A stretch of DNA of 64,000 nucleotides, taken from Anabaena sp. FACHB-1237 (GTDB lineage: Bacteria; Cyanobacteriota; Cyanobacteriia; Cyanobacteriales; Nostocaceae). The translations under genes were made by a program, and so were the position numbers. The notes below the pieces were generated by a model that saw only the letters and a list, made by a program, of their open reading frames with translations, was not told the DNA's origin and did no database searches. Of this stretch, positions 1 through 8,784 are shown in pieces. Location of the stretch: the NCBI RefSeq assembly GCF_014696225.1, contig NZ_JACJPV010000005.1, positions 1 to 64,000 on the forward strand, given 5' to 3'. Numbering within the stretch: the stretch's first letter is position 1; every line of letters begins with the position of its first letter.

Positions 1-688
1 TGTAGATGTCTATGTTGCATTGTGCTGTCGAGAGTTTAGTAATTTCTCTCATTCTCCCATACCGATTACTAGACGACCCTTATTTATCAATGCACTATTT
101 TTTTATTCTGTCAATGCGTAAGTCCTAGTAACTATTTTCACAGAACTATATTCTAAGTCTATAATCATAAAAATAAGGTTCGCCTTGAAAACCAGTAAAG
201 CTGTTTACCTGATTGTTGCTGATTGTACAGATGGTAAAATTAGGTGAAAAAGCGGTTTTTCTCAATAAAAAACTCAGATGTTGGTGCAAAATACTAACAA
301 GGATGTGAATAATCTAACACCTGTAGTTAATTTTGCAGATGGTACTGGTGGGGATGGGAAGTTCTTCAAACCTAGCCTTTCATCGGCCAGTAACGTCTCA
401 CGGTTAATGATCGGTAAATTCAGGAGTGCATAATTAAGATTGTTCCGTTTGGGCAAATTGGTACAGGGATAAATTATGAGATTGTTGGGTAGTGAGAAGT
501 TGTAGCAGGGACCTCCACTGCACAAGTAGGTGACAATCTCGTTATTTCCGGGTTGGTTATTTGCCAATGCTAGGTAGTGATACAACTATTTAGCTCCACC
601 AGGAAAAAAATATGAACACCTGTAAGCATTTTTGCATCCAAAGAACCAGATAAAAAAGTAATGTTTTGACCAAAGGTCGGTTCACTGC
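1..688. other. Gene-poor left edge
   Basis: No intact gene is convincing here. A decayed plus-strand coding fragment at 278-573 is listed separately. An open frame on the minus strand (274-585) covers the same DNA but has no recognisable domain. The remainder is AT-rich sequence without a repeat I recognise. Confidence 0.5.
278..573 (+). pseudogene. Possible decayed coding fragment, unknown family
   Basis: The plus strand reads as protein-like sequence in two consecutive frames. The first runs from an ATG at 278 to a TAA at 431-433 and contains NFADGTGGDGKFFKPSL. The next frame continues from about 430 with KIVPFGQIGTGINYEIVG, then two adjacent stops at 490-495, then VAGTSTAQVGDNLVISGLV. This is what a gene with a frameshift and stop codons would look like. 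I do not recognise the family, and the overlapping minus-strand frame of 103 codons cannot be excluded as the real product. Confidence 0.25.
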
Positions 689-3004
689 ATGGAATTTTCA
701 ATCGCTACACTATTGGCCAATTTTACAGATGATAAATTGGTAGCACCTAAAGTTTTGGAAAAAAAACTGGGTTGCGAAGATGAGGAAAATTTAGAGAAAT
801 TACAAATTGCTTTAGATGTCCTCGAAAAAATCGGTATTTTGGTCAAGGAACGAGGTAAGTACCGTCGGATCACTGAAGAGGGGTTAATTGAAGCCAAGTT
901 ACGCTGTTCTAGTAAGGGCTTCTGTTTTGCAATTCAGGATACTGAAGGTTCAGAAGATATTTATATTCGTGAAAGTCATCTCAGTAATGCGTGGAATGGC
1001 GATCGCGTTTTAGTTAAGGTTCTCAAGGAAGGTAGTCGTCGTCGTTCTCCTGAAGGAGAGGTAAAGTTGATTATGGAACGTTCTAATCATACTTTACTGG
1101 CGAGAATTAAACAGGCTGAAGACGGCTTTCAAGCCGTTCCTTTGGATGATCGTCTGCTATTTGAGTTAAAATTACAAATCAATAGTATGGATTTAACTCA
1201 GGCTATAGATCATCTAGCTCATGTGGAAATTCTCCGCTATCCTTTAGCACAATATCCTCCTCTAGGACGGGTTGTGCAAATTTTGGGGAGCGATGCAGAG
1301 GCAGCCGCAGATATAGATTTAGTAACTTGTAAACATGATCTTGCACGTAATTTTTCGGCTAATGTGTTAGAAGCAGCACAACAATTACCCAAAAAATTAC
1401 TCAAGTCTGATTTAAAAAATCGTCTGGATCTAAGAGATATATTCACATTTACGATTCAGATGAGGAATAATGATAATTATGTAGTAGAGAATGCTTTTAG
1501 TTTAAGAAAATCTACTGATAATTGGCAGTTGATTTTTCACATTACGGATGTTGCTCATTATATCCAAGCTGATGAGTTGTTAGATAGGGAGGCTCTAAAA
1601 CGCGGTAAAACTGCTTATTTGGGGGAAGTGGTGTTACCAATGTTACCAGAAATAGTGGGAGAACGGGCTTCTTTGGTGCCTGGAAGCGATCGCCTAGCTT
1701 TATCTTTTATAATTACCATTAATCCCCAATCAGGAATAGTAGCGGAGTGGGAAATTCAACCCAGTGTGGTGAATGTGGATACTACTATTAGTGATAGTGA
1801 CGTGGAAGCTATTCTCAAGGGTGAACCTCATGGAGTTATCAGTGATATAGCTGAGATAGTGAAAGATTTAGCAATAATTAGTACCGCTTTGACTCAAATT
1901 CGTTTACAAAGGGGAGGAGTACAATTAAACCTACCTGTAAATAATAATCCCTATTATGATGAGGGGATAATGGGGGCTGTAGTTATGAATAATCACCAGC
2001 AACCGCAGCGATCGCTAATTACCGAAATCGTGTTATTAGTTAATGAACTAATGGCTAAACACCTCAGTGCTTTGGGAGTTCCCAGTATTTGGCGGGTACA
2101 GGGTATCCCTGATACAGAAGACCTTCAGGAAATGCTCAAATTAGCAGTTAATTTGGGTGTAGAATTAGGGATGGATCCAGAATTGGAAATACAACCTTTG
2201 GATTATCAAGATTTGACTACGGCTTTTGCTGAGTCTTCCTCAGAACAGGTTTTGACATATTTACTACAAGATACTCTTAAACCCTGTGTGTACAGCACTA
2301 CTCTAGCTCCTCATTTTGGTTTAGCATTACCCCAGTATTTGCATATTACTGCACCTCTGCGGCGTTATCCTGATATGATTTTACAACGGGTATATCATCA
2401 TCTCTTAGAATATGGACGCGATCGCCGTAATACTCGCGTTAAAGAGCGTGTTAATTTGCGTCATTCTGCCTCTCACCAAGAAATTAACTGGAATATATTA
2501 CCTTCAGAATTACAGCAAGAAATACAAAGTGATTTGAATAGGGTTATTGTTCAGATTAATGATCGGGAGAAAGAAGTTAGAGATGCTGAATCAGATTTAG
2601 CAGGATTACAAAAAGCATCATTAATGAAAAAGCGAATCACAGAGGTATTTTCTGGAGTAATTACTGGTGTACAGTCTTATGGATTTTTTGTAGAAATAGA
2701 AGTACCTGTAGAGTCAAGTAATGAAGGAGACGTAAAGCAAACATTAAGGGTTGAAGGTTTGGTTCACGTAAGTTCATTAAAAGATGACTGGTATGAGTAC
2801 CGGGCTAGACAACAGGCCTTATTTGGCAGAAAAAACCGAGCTTCCTATAGGTTAGGCGATCGCGTATTTGTGCAGGTTAAAAGTGTGGACTATTACCGTC
2901 AACAAATAGATTTAATCATTGTAGGACCTGATGGAAAACCTAAAAGTTCAACAATGAATAGTTCTGCAGAAGATACTAAAGAATCATTTAACCTAGAAGA
3001 ATAG
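689..3004 (+). CDS. RNase II/RNase R-like protein with degenerate catalytic motif
   Basis: A 771-residue member of the RNase II/R (VacB) family, which degrades RNA 3' to 5'. The N-terminus resembles the winged-helix/cold-shock part. The RNB core spans about residues 245-570: HITDVAHYI, LDREALKRGKTAYL, LPMLPE and APLRRYPD are all conserved. An S1 domain follows (about 635-755, with GVITGVQSYGFFVEI). The segment that normally carries the Mg-binding aspartates (form TID-x6-DFDDA) reads TIQMRNNDNYVVENAF at residues 255-270, so the canonical aspartates appear lost. Cyanobacteria have a second RNase II-like protein, Zam, and this could be that type. Start is the ATG at 689; no clear Shine-Dalgarno. 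ubiX follows on the same strand after an R1 element. Family assignment is sure; activity is doubtful. Confidence 0.85.
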   Translation: MEFSIATLLANFTDDKLVAPKVLEKKLGCEDEENLEKLQIALDVLEKIGILVKERGKYRRITEEGLIEAKLRCSSKGFCFAIQDTEGSEDIYIRESHLSNAWNGDRVLVKVLKEGSRRRSPEGEVKLIMERSNHTLLARIKQAEDGFQAVPLDDRLLFELKLQINSMDLTQAIDHLAHVEILRYPLAQYPPLGRVVQILGSDAEAAADIDLVTCKHDLARNFSANVLEAAQQLPKKLLKSDLKNRLDLRDIFTFTIQMRNNDNYVVENAFSLRKSTDNWQLIFHITDVAHYIQADELLDREALKRGKTAYLGEVVLPMLPEIVGERASLVPGSDRLALSFIITINPQSGIVAEWEIQPSVVNVDTTISDSDVEAILKGEPHGVISDIAEIVKDLAIISTALTQIRLQRGGVQLNLPVNNNPYYDEGIMGAVVMNNHQQPQRSLITEIVLLVNELMAKHLSALGVPSIWRVQGIPDTEDLQEMLKLAVNLGVELGMDPELEIQPLDYQDLTTAFAESSSEQVLTYLLQDTLKPCVYSTTLAPHFGLALPQYLHITAPLRRYPDMILQRVYHHLLEYGRDRRNTRVKERVNLRHSASHQEINWNILPSELQQEIQSDLNRVIVQINDREKEVRDAESDLAGLQKASLMKKRITEVFSGVITGVQSYGFFVEIEVPVESSNEGDVKQTLRVEGLVHVSSLKDDWYEYRARQQALFGRKNRASYRLGDRVFVQVKSVDYYRQQIDLIIVGPDGKPKSSTMNSSAEDTKESFNLEE

Positions 3005-3394
3005 GAGTTAGGACTTCAAAAATTCAGCAGGGGTTTAGCATGGTTCATTGGTGTCAAATATGGCTTACGCCACGCCATGCTATGCTATAATCTACAAGAT
3101 ACTTCTGTTAGAATAGCTAAAGTTTACTAAAGTAAACTAAATACAGCAGTTTCCGTTATTATGAGGTACAGAAGTTAATGGTAAAACCTTTGTAACACAG
3201 GCATCTTGCTGTGTTCATAGTGTACCTCATGTAGATGGAATATGCTGTAATTTAAAAAGTATACAATACAACCTCATATTATCATAAAAAACGGTAAAAA
3301 CCGATTGTGACAGTTGAGGGTGCGGAAGATAGGTTAGACTAAGAATTCATTCCCAGTGGGGCTGTTTTACTCCCAACTCACTATAATTGTAATT
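3005..3394. other. Intergenic region with R1 element
   Basis: Between the RNase-like gene and ubiX. It holds one R1 copy (3142-3249) and, near 3301-3330, a short sequence (ACCGATTGTGACA then GAGGGTGCGGAA) that recurs at about 38358-38384 as an arm of an inverted-repeat element. A TATAAT-like hexamer lies at about 3381, close to the ubiX start. Confidence 0.5.
3142..3249 (+). repeat. R1 MITE-like palindromic element
   Basis: A 108-bp dispersed element with inverted ends TACAGCA/TGCTGTA, inner arms GAGGTACA/TGTACCTC and a central CACAGGCATCTTGCTGTG hairpin. Other copies lie at 4816, 9999, 28612, 36479, 38036, 56357 and 59419. Confidence 0.85.
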
Positions 3395-4006
3395 GTGCTT
3401 AACCAAAAAAAACCCTTAATTATCGGCGTAACAGGTGCATCTGGACTTATTTACGCAGTTCGCAGCCTTAAATACTTACTTACAGCCGATTATCATGTCG
3501 AATTAGTAGCTTCTAAATCCACTTACATCGTTTGGCAAGCAGAGCAAAATATCCGAATGCCGCCAGAACCAGATAAACAAGAACAATTTTGGCGACAACA
3601 AGCGGATGTTCCTACATCGGGAATATTGCGTTGTCATGCTTGGAGTAATGTAGGTGCGGGTATTGCTAGTGGTTCTTTCCGTACTTTGGGGATGATTATT
3701 ATTCCCTGTAGTATGAGTACAGTAGCAAAATTAGCCGGAGGATTAAGTTCAGATTTATTAGAGCGAGCGGCCGATGTACAATTAAAAGAAGGACGTAAAC
3801 TAGTCATAGTCCCTAGAGAAACCCCTTTTAGTTTAATTCACTTACGTAATTTAACCACTTTAGCTGAAGCAGGTGCTAGAATAGTTCCCGCTATTCCTGC
3901 TTGGTATCATAACCCGCAAACTATAGAAGATTTAGTTGATTTTGTAGTTGTGCGAACTTTAGATCAATTAGATATTGATTGTACCGCAATTAAACGGTGG
4001 GAATAA
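3395..4006 (+). CDS. ubiX: Flavin prenyltransferase UbiX
   Basis: UbiX joins dimethylallyl phosphate to FMN to make prenylated FMN, the cofactor of UbiD-type decarboxylases; in cyanobacteria this serves quinone synthesis. Visible family signatures are GVTGASG at the N-terminus, IASGSFRTLGMIIIPCSM, LLERAADVQLKEGRKLVIVPRETP, and the C-terminal PAWYHNPQTIEDLVDF-V-R-LDQL. The frame is open upstream to a GTG at 3356, but the GTG at 3395 gives the family's usual length (203 residues) and begins just before the nucleotide-binding strand, so I prefer it. A TATAAT-like hexamer lies about 10 bases upstream. The stop codon is the first base triplet of a heptamer repeat. No ubiD is in the window. Confidence 0.9.
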   Translation: MLNQKKPLIIGVTGASGLIYAVRSLKYLLTADYHVELVASKSTYIVWQAEQNIRMPPEPDKQEQFWRQQADVPTSGILRCHAWSNVGAGIASGSFRTLGMIIIPCSMSTVAKLAGGLSSDLLERAADVQLKEGRKLVIVPRETPFSLIHLRNLTTLAEAGARIVPAIPAWYHNPQTIEDLVDFVVVRTLDQLDIDCTAIKRWE

Positions 4007-4051
4007 TTGGTAATTGGTAATTGGTAATTGGTAATTGGTAATTGGTAATTA
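4004..4051 (+). repeat. STRR, heptamer TAATTGG x6
   Basis: Six perfect copies of TAATTGG followed by a partial copy. The first three bases are the ubiX stop codon. Short tandemly repeated repetitive sequences of this kind are typical of heterocystous cyanobacteria. Confidence 0.9.
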
Positions 4052-4126
4052 GGTAAAATATAGTTATATTCTGGTTATACAACTCCTAATTTTCAAAACC
4101 CTACACTCCGCACTATTCAGACTCCT

Positions 4127-4759
4127 ATGAACTTATTCCGTTCCATTATTTTATTTACATTATTGGGGGGATTAATTATCTTTCTCTTCCAAAATTTATC
4201 TCCTAGTTTAGCTTTGGTGTTTTTAGGAATGCGAAGTAAACAATTACCTCTAGGTGTATGGATTTTATTTAGTTTAACTGCTGGTATAATTACATCTTTG
4301 GTAATTACTAATTTACTCAAATTGACTACTTTTAATAATATCCAAGCATCCCAAACTAAAGTTACTCCAACTCGTGCATCTTCTGAGAAAAGTGCGAGAA
4401 CATCTAGCAATTTTACATCTTCTGTAAATCAAGAAGAAGATAATTTTGATGATTGGGAAAATAGGGATGATGAGGAAGAATGGGAAATAAAAGATAATTA
4501 TAGAACATCCGGTAGAACATTAAGAACATCCGCAGATGAACCTCGTTCTAGTTCTGTCTATTCTTACAGTTCTCAATCTCCAGAAAATACTGGTGTGGGA
4601 AAAACAGAAATGATTTATGATGCTAATTATCGTGTGATTATTCCTCCTGCTGATCAAAGAATTAGTGATATTAATAATCAAGATGATGAGGATGATTGGA
4701 GCTTTTTTGAAGATGATGAAAATGATGATTTTGATGATGTAAAAAGTCGTAAATCTTGA
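4127..4759 (+). CDS. LapA-domain membrane protein with acidic tail
   Basis: A 210-residue protein. Residues 1-70 contain two hydrophobic segments (about 5-25 and 42-62) separated by a short charged loop, in the arrangement of the LapA/DUF1049 family of inner-membrane proteins linked to envelope assembly. The remaining 140 residues look disordered and strongly acidic, with repeated DD and EE runs at about 105-125 and at the end (DDENDDFDD). It follows ubiX by 120 bp and precedes aroK. The function of the cyanobacterial members is not known to me; the membrane topology is clear, the family call is probable. Confidence 0.75.
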   Translation: MNLFRSIILFTLLGGLIIFLFQNLSPSLALVFLGMRSKQLPLGVWILFSLTAGIITSLVITNLLKLTTFNNIQASQTKVTPTRASSEKSARTSSNFTSSVNQEEDNFDDWENRDDEEEWEIKDNYRTSGRTLRTSADEPRSSSVYSYSSQSPENTGVGKTEMIYDANYRVIIPPADQRISDINNQDDEDDWSFFEDDENDDFDDVKSRKS

Positions 4760-4781
4760 ATATGATATATTAAAAATATTA

Positions 4782-4808
4782 AAAATCTTGAAAATCTTGA
4801 AAATCTTG
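4782..4808 (+). repeat. Nonamer AAAATCTTG x3
   Basis: Three direct copies of AAAATCTTG just behind the LapA-like gene, derived from sequence similar to the last codons of that gene. Confidence 0.7.
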
Positions 4809-4815
4809 AAAAACT

Positions 4816-4898
4816 TACAGCAATTTCCATTATTATGATGAAGTACAGAAGTTAATGATCAAACCCTTGTAACACAGGCATCTTGCTGTGTTCATAGT
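4816..4898 (+). repeat. R1 element, right end lost
   Basis: Matches R1 from its TACAGCA left end up to the central hairpin and TTCATAGT, then stops. It abuts AAGCAAGATGCTTGCA, the core palindrome of the R2 family, so the junction looks like a recombinant or an imprecise deletion. It lies directly upstream of aroK. Confidence 0.75.
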
Positions 4899-4951
4899 AA
4901 GCAAGATGCTTGCACCACAGTAATTTTAGTTTAGCTACACATCAGCTTACC

Positions 4952-4988
4952 TGCTATAATTACTATTTTTTACATGATATTCAGGAGG
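4952..4988 (+). promoter_or_regulatory. Putative aroK extended -10 and Shine-Dalgarno
   Basis: TGCTATAAT (4952-4960) fits an extended -10 box; no good -35 is visible. AGGAGG at 4983-4988 is a strong ribosome-binding site five bases before the GTG at 4994 and decides the aroK start against the in-frame TTG at 4910. Confidence 0.55.
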
Positions 4989-4993
4989 AAGTG

Positions 4994-5542
4994 GTGAATA
5001 ATTTGTTAAAAGGAGTGAATCTTTACTTAATTGGGATGATGGGATGTGGAAAAACTACGGTAGGAAATTTATTAGCGTCCGAGTTGGGTTATAGGTTTAT
5101 AGATACGGATGATATTATAGTTAAAGCTGCTGGTAAGTCTATTAATCAGATATTTACAGAAGATGGCGAAAAGGAGTTTAGAAAACTAGAAAGTAATGTT
5201 CTATCTCAAGTCTGTGCTTATACAAAATTGGTGATAGCAACAGGAGGGGGAATTGTGATGCAAAAAGAAAATTGGAGTTATTTGCATCATGGTGTCATAG
5301 TATGGTTAAATGCACCTATAGAGGTATTGTATGAGAGATTAATAGAAGATAAAACTAGACCTTTATTACAAGATACTGATCTTAAAGAAAAATTGCGATC
5401 GCTTTTATCTGAACGTCATGGAGTTTACGCTCAAGCAGATTTACATATTACTATTAATGCTCAACAAACACCAGCAGAAATTACTCAGCATATATTAGAA
5501 GTAATTCCCGGTATTCTCAGAAGTGAAAATAGCCAAAATTAG
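4994..5542 (+). CDS. aroK: Shikimate kinase
   Basis: Phosphorylates shikimate at the 3-hydroxyl with ATP in the chorismate pathway. At 182 residues it is the usual family length. The P-loop is GMMGCGKTT near the N-terminus; the shikimate-binding DTDD follows, then EKEFRKLESNVL, the ATGGG glycine loop and the LID arginine in TRPLL. The frame stays open upstream to a TTG at 4910, but AGGAGG at 4983-4988 points to the GTG at 4994, and the product then begins NNLLKGVNLYLIGMMG as expected for cyanobacterial AroK. The 28 extra codons of the longer form would be made largely of repeat DNA. argB follows 78 bp downstream. Confidence 0.93.
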   Translation: MNNLLKGVNLYLIGMMGCGKTTVGNLLASELGYRFIDTDDIIVKAAGKSINQIFTEDGEKEFRKLESNVLSQVCAYTKLVIATGGGIVMQKENWSYLHHGVIVWLNAPIEVLYERLIEDKTRPLLQDTDLKEKLRSLLSERHGVYAQADLHITINAQQTPAEITQHILEVIPGILRSENSQN

Positions 5543-5620
5543 AAAATTAATAATTGCAAAACTTAGGAAAATTGGCAGATAACAGCCTAAACTAGATCAC
5601 TAAGTAATTAAATCAAAACA

Positions 5621-6514
5621 ATGGTTAACGACATAGAATATATCAGGCAAGCAGAAGCTAACCGCGTAGAAATCCTAAGCGAAGCATTACCATACATTCA
5701 ACAATTTGCAGGCCGTACCGTAGTTGTAAAATATGGTGGTGCGGCCATGAAAGATAGTAACCTCAAAGATAAAGTCATCCGTGACATAGTATTTTTATCT
5801 TGTGTAGGGATGAGACCAATTTTAGTACATGGTGGCGGACCAGAAATTAATAGTTGGTTAAATAAACTAGGAATAGAAGCACAATTTAAGAATGGTTTGC
5901 GTGTCACGGATGCACCAACTATGGATGTAGTTGAGATGGTTTTAGTTGGTCGTGTGAATAAAGAAATTGTGTCACTAATTAGCCAAGCTGGAGGTAAAGC
6001 GGTTGGTTTATGTGGAAAAGATGGTAATTTAATTAAAGCGCGTCCCCAAGGAGATGAAGGAATAGGTTTTGTGGGAGATGTGTGTAATGTGGATATTAAA
6101 ATATTAGAAACTCTGGCTAGTAATGGATATATTCCCGTAGTTTCTAGTGTAGCAGCCGATGAAACAGGACAAGCATATAATATTAATGCGGATACAGTAG
6201 CAGGAGAAATTGCTGCGGCCTTGGGAGCAGAAAAGTTAATTTTACTGACAGATACCAGAGGGATTTTAACAGATTATAAAGATCAATCCACCTTAATTCC
6301 GAAAGTGGATATTCGAGAAGCAAGGGAATTGATTAGTGATGGTATAGTTAGTGGTGGTATGATTCCTAAAGTAAATTGTTGTGTGCGATCGCTGGCTCAA
6401 GGAGTAAAAGCAGCGCATATTATTGATGGCCGCATACCTCACGCTTTACTGTTAGAAATTTTTACAGATGTTGGTATTGGAACTATGATTTTAGGTTCTC
6501 AATTGAGAGAATAG
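5621..6514 (+). CDS. argB: Acetylglutamate kinase
   Basis: Catalyses the committed phosphorylation of N-acetylglutamate in arginine synthesis. It is 297 residues long, with the amino-acid-kinase fold signatures [10 protein letters not shown] (about 34-43), [10 protein letters not shown], the [25 protein letters not shown] segment split over about 188-213, and SGGMIPK with the catalytic lysine. Cyanobacterial ArgB is feedback-inhibited by arginine and activated by binding the PII protein GlnB; this is known of the family and not shown here. It starts at an ATG 78 bp behind aroK on the same strand, so co-transcription is possible. Confidence 0.96.
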   Translation: MVNDIEYIRQAEANRVEILSEALPYIQQFAGRTVVVKYGGAAMKDSNLKDKVIRDIVFLSCVGMRPILVHGGGPEINSWLNKLGIEAQFKNGLRVTDAPTMDVVEMVLVGRVNKEIVSLISQAGGKAVGLCGKDGNLIKARPQGDEGIGFVGDVCNVDIKILETLASNGYIPVVSSVAADETGQAYNINADTVAGEIAAALGAEKLILLTDTRGILTDYKDQSTLIPKVDIREARELISDGIVSGGMIPKVNCCVRSLAQGVKAAHIIDGRIPHALLLEIFTDVGIGTMILGSQLRE

Positions 6515-6557
6515 GAGTTAGGAGATCAAGGAGTCAGGAGAAAGAATAAAGAATTTC

Positions 6558-6613
6558 ACACTCCGCACTCCGCACTCCGCAATTGTCAATTATCAATCAT
6601 CAATCATCAATTA
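6558..6613 (+). repeat. STRR stretch: CACTCCG x3 and TCAATCA-type repeats
   Basis: Three copies of CACTCCG (6558-6578) are followed by degenerate ATTATCAATCATCAATCA repeats up to the next start codon. Both motifs recur elsewhere in the window (for example inside 23990-24020 and at 33851-33899). Confidence 0.8.
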
Positions 6614-6622
6614 TTAACTACC

Positions 6623-7141
6623 ATGACAGACAGTTTAGAAATTGCGAAAACTCGTTATGAACAAGGAAAAATTGCTTTTGAAAATGGCCAATATAAACAA
6701 GCAGTAGAAACCTTAAAAATAGCTAGTAGTTTAGTAGTAAAAAATAGCAAATTACAAGGAGAAATTGATATTTGGTTAGTCAATGCTTTAGAAGCTGCGG
6801 GACATTCAGAAGAGGCGATCGCGTTGTGTCAAGAACTTACCCGTCATCCTCACTATGAAACTCGTCATCAAGCTAAACGTTTAGTTTATATCTTAAAAGC
6901 GCCAAAACTGAAACGGCCAAAAGAATGGATGACAGAAATTCCTGATTTATCCACAATGAAAGATAATGAATCACAAAGATTTGTTAATTCTACACCTCGA
7001 AAATCTACTTCTGCTAAAAAAACACCCGAAAAAGAATATATTGATCTGAGTACCATAAATACCAAAGATAATAGTTTTGTTTGGGTAGCTTTAACTGCGG
7101 TTGTGGGAATAATTTCCTATTTAGTTTGGATGAGTTATTAG
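6623..7141 (+). CDS. Tail-anchored TPR-like protein
   Basis: A 172-residue protein. The first 95 residues form two to three helical TPR-like hairpins (YEQGKIAFENGQYKQAVETL, then WLVNALEAAGHSEEAIALCQEL). A linker rich in K, T and P follows, and then a single hydrophobic segment at the very C-terminus (about 150-170, VWVALTAVVGIISYLVWMSY), so it is probably a tail-anchored membrane protein exposed to the cytoplasm. It sits between argB and a DUF3153 lipoprotein, both on the same strand. Partner and function are unknown; a scaffold role is inferred from TPRs only. Confidence 0.75.
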   Translation: MTDSLEIAKTRYEQGKIAFENGQYKQAVETLKIASSLVVKNSKLQGEIDIWLVNALEAAGHSEEAIALCQELTRHPHYETRHQAKRLVYILKAPKLKRPKEWMTEIPDLSTMKDNESQRFVNSTPRKSTSAKKTPEKEYIDLSTINTKDNSFVWVALTAVVGIISYLVWMSY

Positions 7142-7205
7142 CTAATTTTAGCTAATATTGTCAATTCATATTAACTACATAAAAATTTCACAAAGGAATG
7201 AAATT

Positions 7206-7979
7206 ATGAATGTCACTTTCACATTACCAAAATTCCAAATAAAACTGCAAATAATTAAGATAATTATATTAGTATTTCTATCAATATTTTGCCTATCTGG
7301 TTGTGTACAGTATGACTTAGGAGTAAACTTTAATCATACTAATAATGGTGAGATCATTCAACATATTAAACTAGGGGATAAAATCAGTATTTTTGGCAGT
7401 GATTATATTTCAGAATGGTTAAGAACCTTAGAAAATAGAGCGCGAAAATTATCAGGTTCAGTGACAAGAATTTCTTCATCAGAAATAATTGTCAAAATTC
7501 CTTTTACTAATGGTAAAGAATTAGAGCAAAATTTCACAGCATTCTTAAATACCCACACATCAGAGGATAAAGAAGGTACAGAATTATCTAGCATTAATAC
7601 AAAATTAGTAGTAGAGGAAAAAAACTTAATTCTAGTATCCAGAAATCATTTAACTTATGATTTAGACTTACGTTCTTTAGCCATAGTAAACACAAAAGCT
7701 AATAATTCTCTAGTGAATTTAGACTTTAGTTTACAAGTTCCCTGGGGCTTAAAAAATCTCACTAAAAATAGTGAAACTCTTCCAGCAGATAAACAAAAAC
7801 AAAATCTTGTTGTTTGGACTATTAAACCAGGAGAAATGAATCATATAGAAGCAGTATTTTGGCTACCAAACTTCTTAGGAATTGGAACATTGTTAATTGT
7901 TTTATTTGTGTGGCTTGGCTTATATTTGCGATATACAATCTTACCGAAACCTGATTTAGAAAGCAGTCAAATAGTCTAA
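7206..7979 (+). CDS. DUF3153-type lipoprotein
   Basis: About 257 residues. The N-terminus has a basic stretch and a hydrophobic core ending in the lipobox LSGC, so the protein should be lipidated and exported. The body is a beta-rich domain resembling DUF3153 of cyanobacteria. A second hydrophobic segment near the C-terminus (FLGIGTLLIVLFVWLGLYL) anchors it again, followed by a short basic tail. Start: the frame extends to a TTG at 7158, but AAAGGA at 7192-7197 lies eight bases before the ATG at 7206, which also places the signal peptide correctly. It lies 64 bp behind the TPR gene. Function unknown. Confidence 0.8.
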   Translation: MNVTFTLPKFQIKLQIIKIIILVFLSIFCLSGCVQYDLGVNFNHTNNGEIIQHIKLGDKISIFGSDYISEWLRTLENRARKLSGSVTRISSSEIIVKIPFTNGKELEQNFTAFLNTHTSEDKEGTELSSINTKLVVEEKNLILVSRNHLTYDLDLRSLAIVNTKANNSLVNLDFSLQVPWGLKNLTKNSETLPADKQKQNLVVWTIKPGEMNHIEAVFWLPNFLGIGTLLIVLFVWLGLYLRYTILPKPDLESSQIV

Positions 7980-8069
7980 AAGTAGTGTCAGCATCTTGAT
8001 CTTGCTTGCATTGCTGATATACATTAATTTACATCCCTTATCTACATTAAACACACAACAACATATACC

Positions 8070-8675
8070 GTGAAATATTGTCAACAAAAAACCGACGTTT
8101 TCCACTATAATTACCTCAATGACCTATGGGGAGAAATTAATTCCTGTCCTTACTTTGCTATTAACAACCTTAACCGAGATTTTGTCAACACAAAAGGATT
8201 TTCTGTAGTATTTCAACGGGGAGGAATTACCCAAGTAGAACAAAAATTTCCCTTTTTTAAGCCTTATTTAGATGTGGCTTTATTACCCAATTGTAACGCA
8301 TTTTACCTCAATCCTTTATTATTAAAAGAAGGATCTCGTGTTGATCCACATATAGATCGTTCTCTACGTTCCTATTGTAAAACCGTCCAACCTCCTGCTT
8401 TTGTCAGTGTTCTTTATGTGCGTATTCCTGAAAATATGCAAGGAGGAGAATTAGTTTTAAAATCACAAAAACGTCAATTGGGACAAATTAAACCACAGAC
8501 TAATACTTTACTTTATTTTCAAGGTGATTTAACACATTCTGTTAATGCTGTAAAAACTCCAGGAAGTCGTTTAAGTTTAGTTTGTGAACAATATATTTTA
8601 GATGAAGATGAACTGGAAGAAATACCACAATTTATATTAGAATCAAGAGTAAATCAAACAACTAAAAAACGATGA
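8070..8675 (+). CDS. 2-oxoglutarate/Fe(II)-dependent oxygenase
   Basis: A 201-residue member of the prolyl-4-hydroxylase-like 2OG-Fe(II) superfamily. The iron ligands are visible as HID (in PHIDRS, about residue 93) and the distal histidine in LTHSVNA (about 155). The 2-oxoglutarate-binding arginine follows in GSRLSLV. The substrate cannot be told; bacterial members hydroxylate proteins or small molecules. Translation starts at a GTG at 8070 without an obvious Shine-Dalgarno. It stands alone: 90 bp of spacer before it and a terminator-like hairpin (8686-8718) behind. Confidence 0.85.
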   Translation: MKYCQQKTDVFHYNYLNDLWGEINSCPYFAINNLNRDFVNTKGFSVVFQRGGITQVEQKFPFFKPYLDVALLPNCNAFYLNPLLLKEGSRVDPHIDRSLRSYCKTVQPPAFVSVLYVRIPENMQGGELVLKSQKRQLGQIKPQTNTLLYFQGDLTHSVNAVKTPGSRLSLVCEQYILDEDELEEIPQFILESRVNQTTKKR

Positions 8676-8685
8676 TATACTCAAT

Positions 8686-8718
8686 AGATCCCCGACTTAT
8701 TTCAGAAGTCTGGGATCT
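8686..8718. terminator. 33-bp hairpin, family H1
   Basis: AGATCCCCGACTT/AAGTCTGGGATCT palindrome 10 bp behind the oxygenase gene. One of about a dozen related hairpins in the window, most at gene 3' ends; no T-tract here, so terminator function is inferred from position. Confidence 0.6.
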
Positions 8719-8784
8719 GAATTTGAATTTGCCCAAAATTCCCTAATCCGCTAAACTCAAAAATACTGCATTCTTGATCATCTT

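Noticed and set aside
274-585. 103-codon minus-strand frame
   Set aside because: No known domain; the plus strand of the same DNA reads as a decayed protein in two frames. Kept as undecided and not listed as a gene.
4910-4993. Longer N-terminus of shikimate kinase from a TTG
   Set aside because: The extra codons include repeat DNA and a promoter-like TATAAT; a strong Shine-Dalgarno sits before the GTG at 4994.
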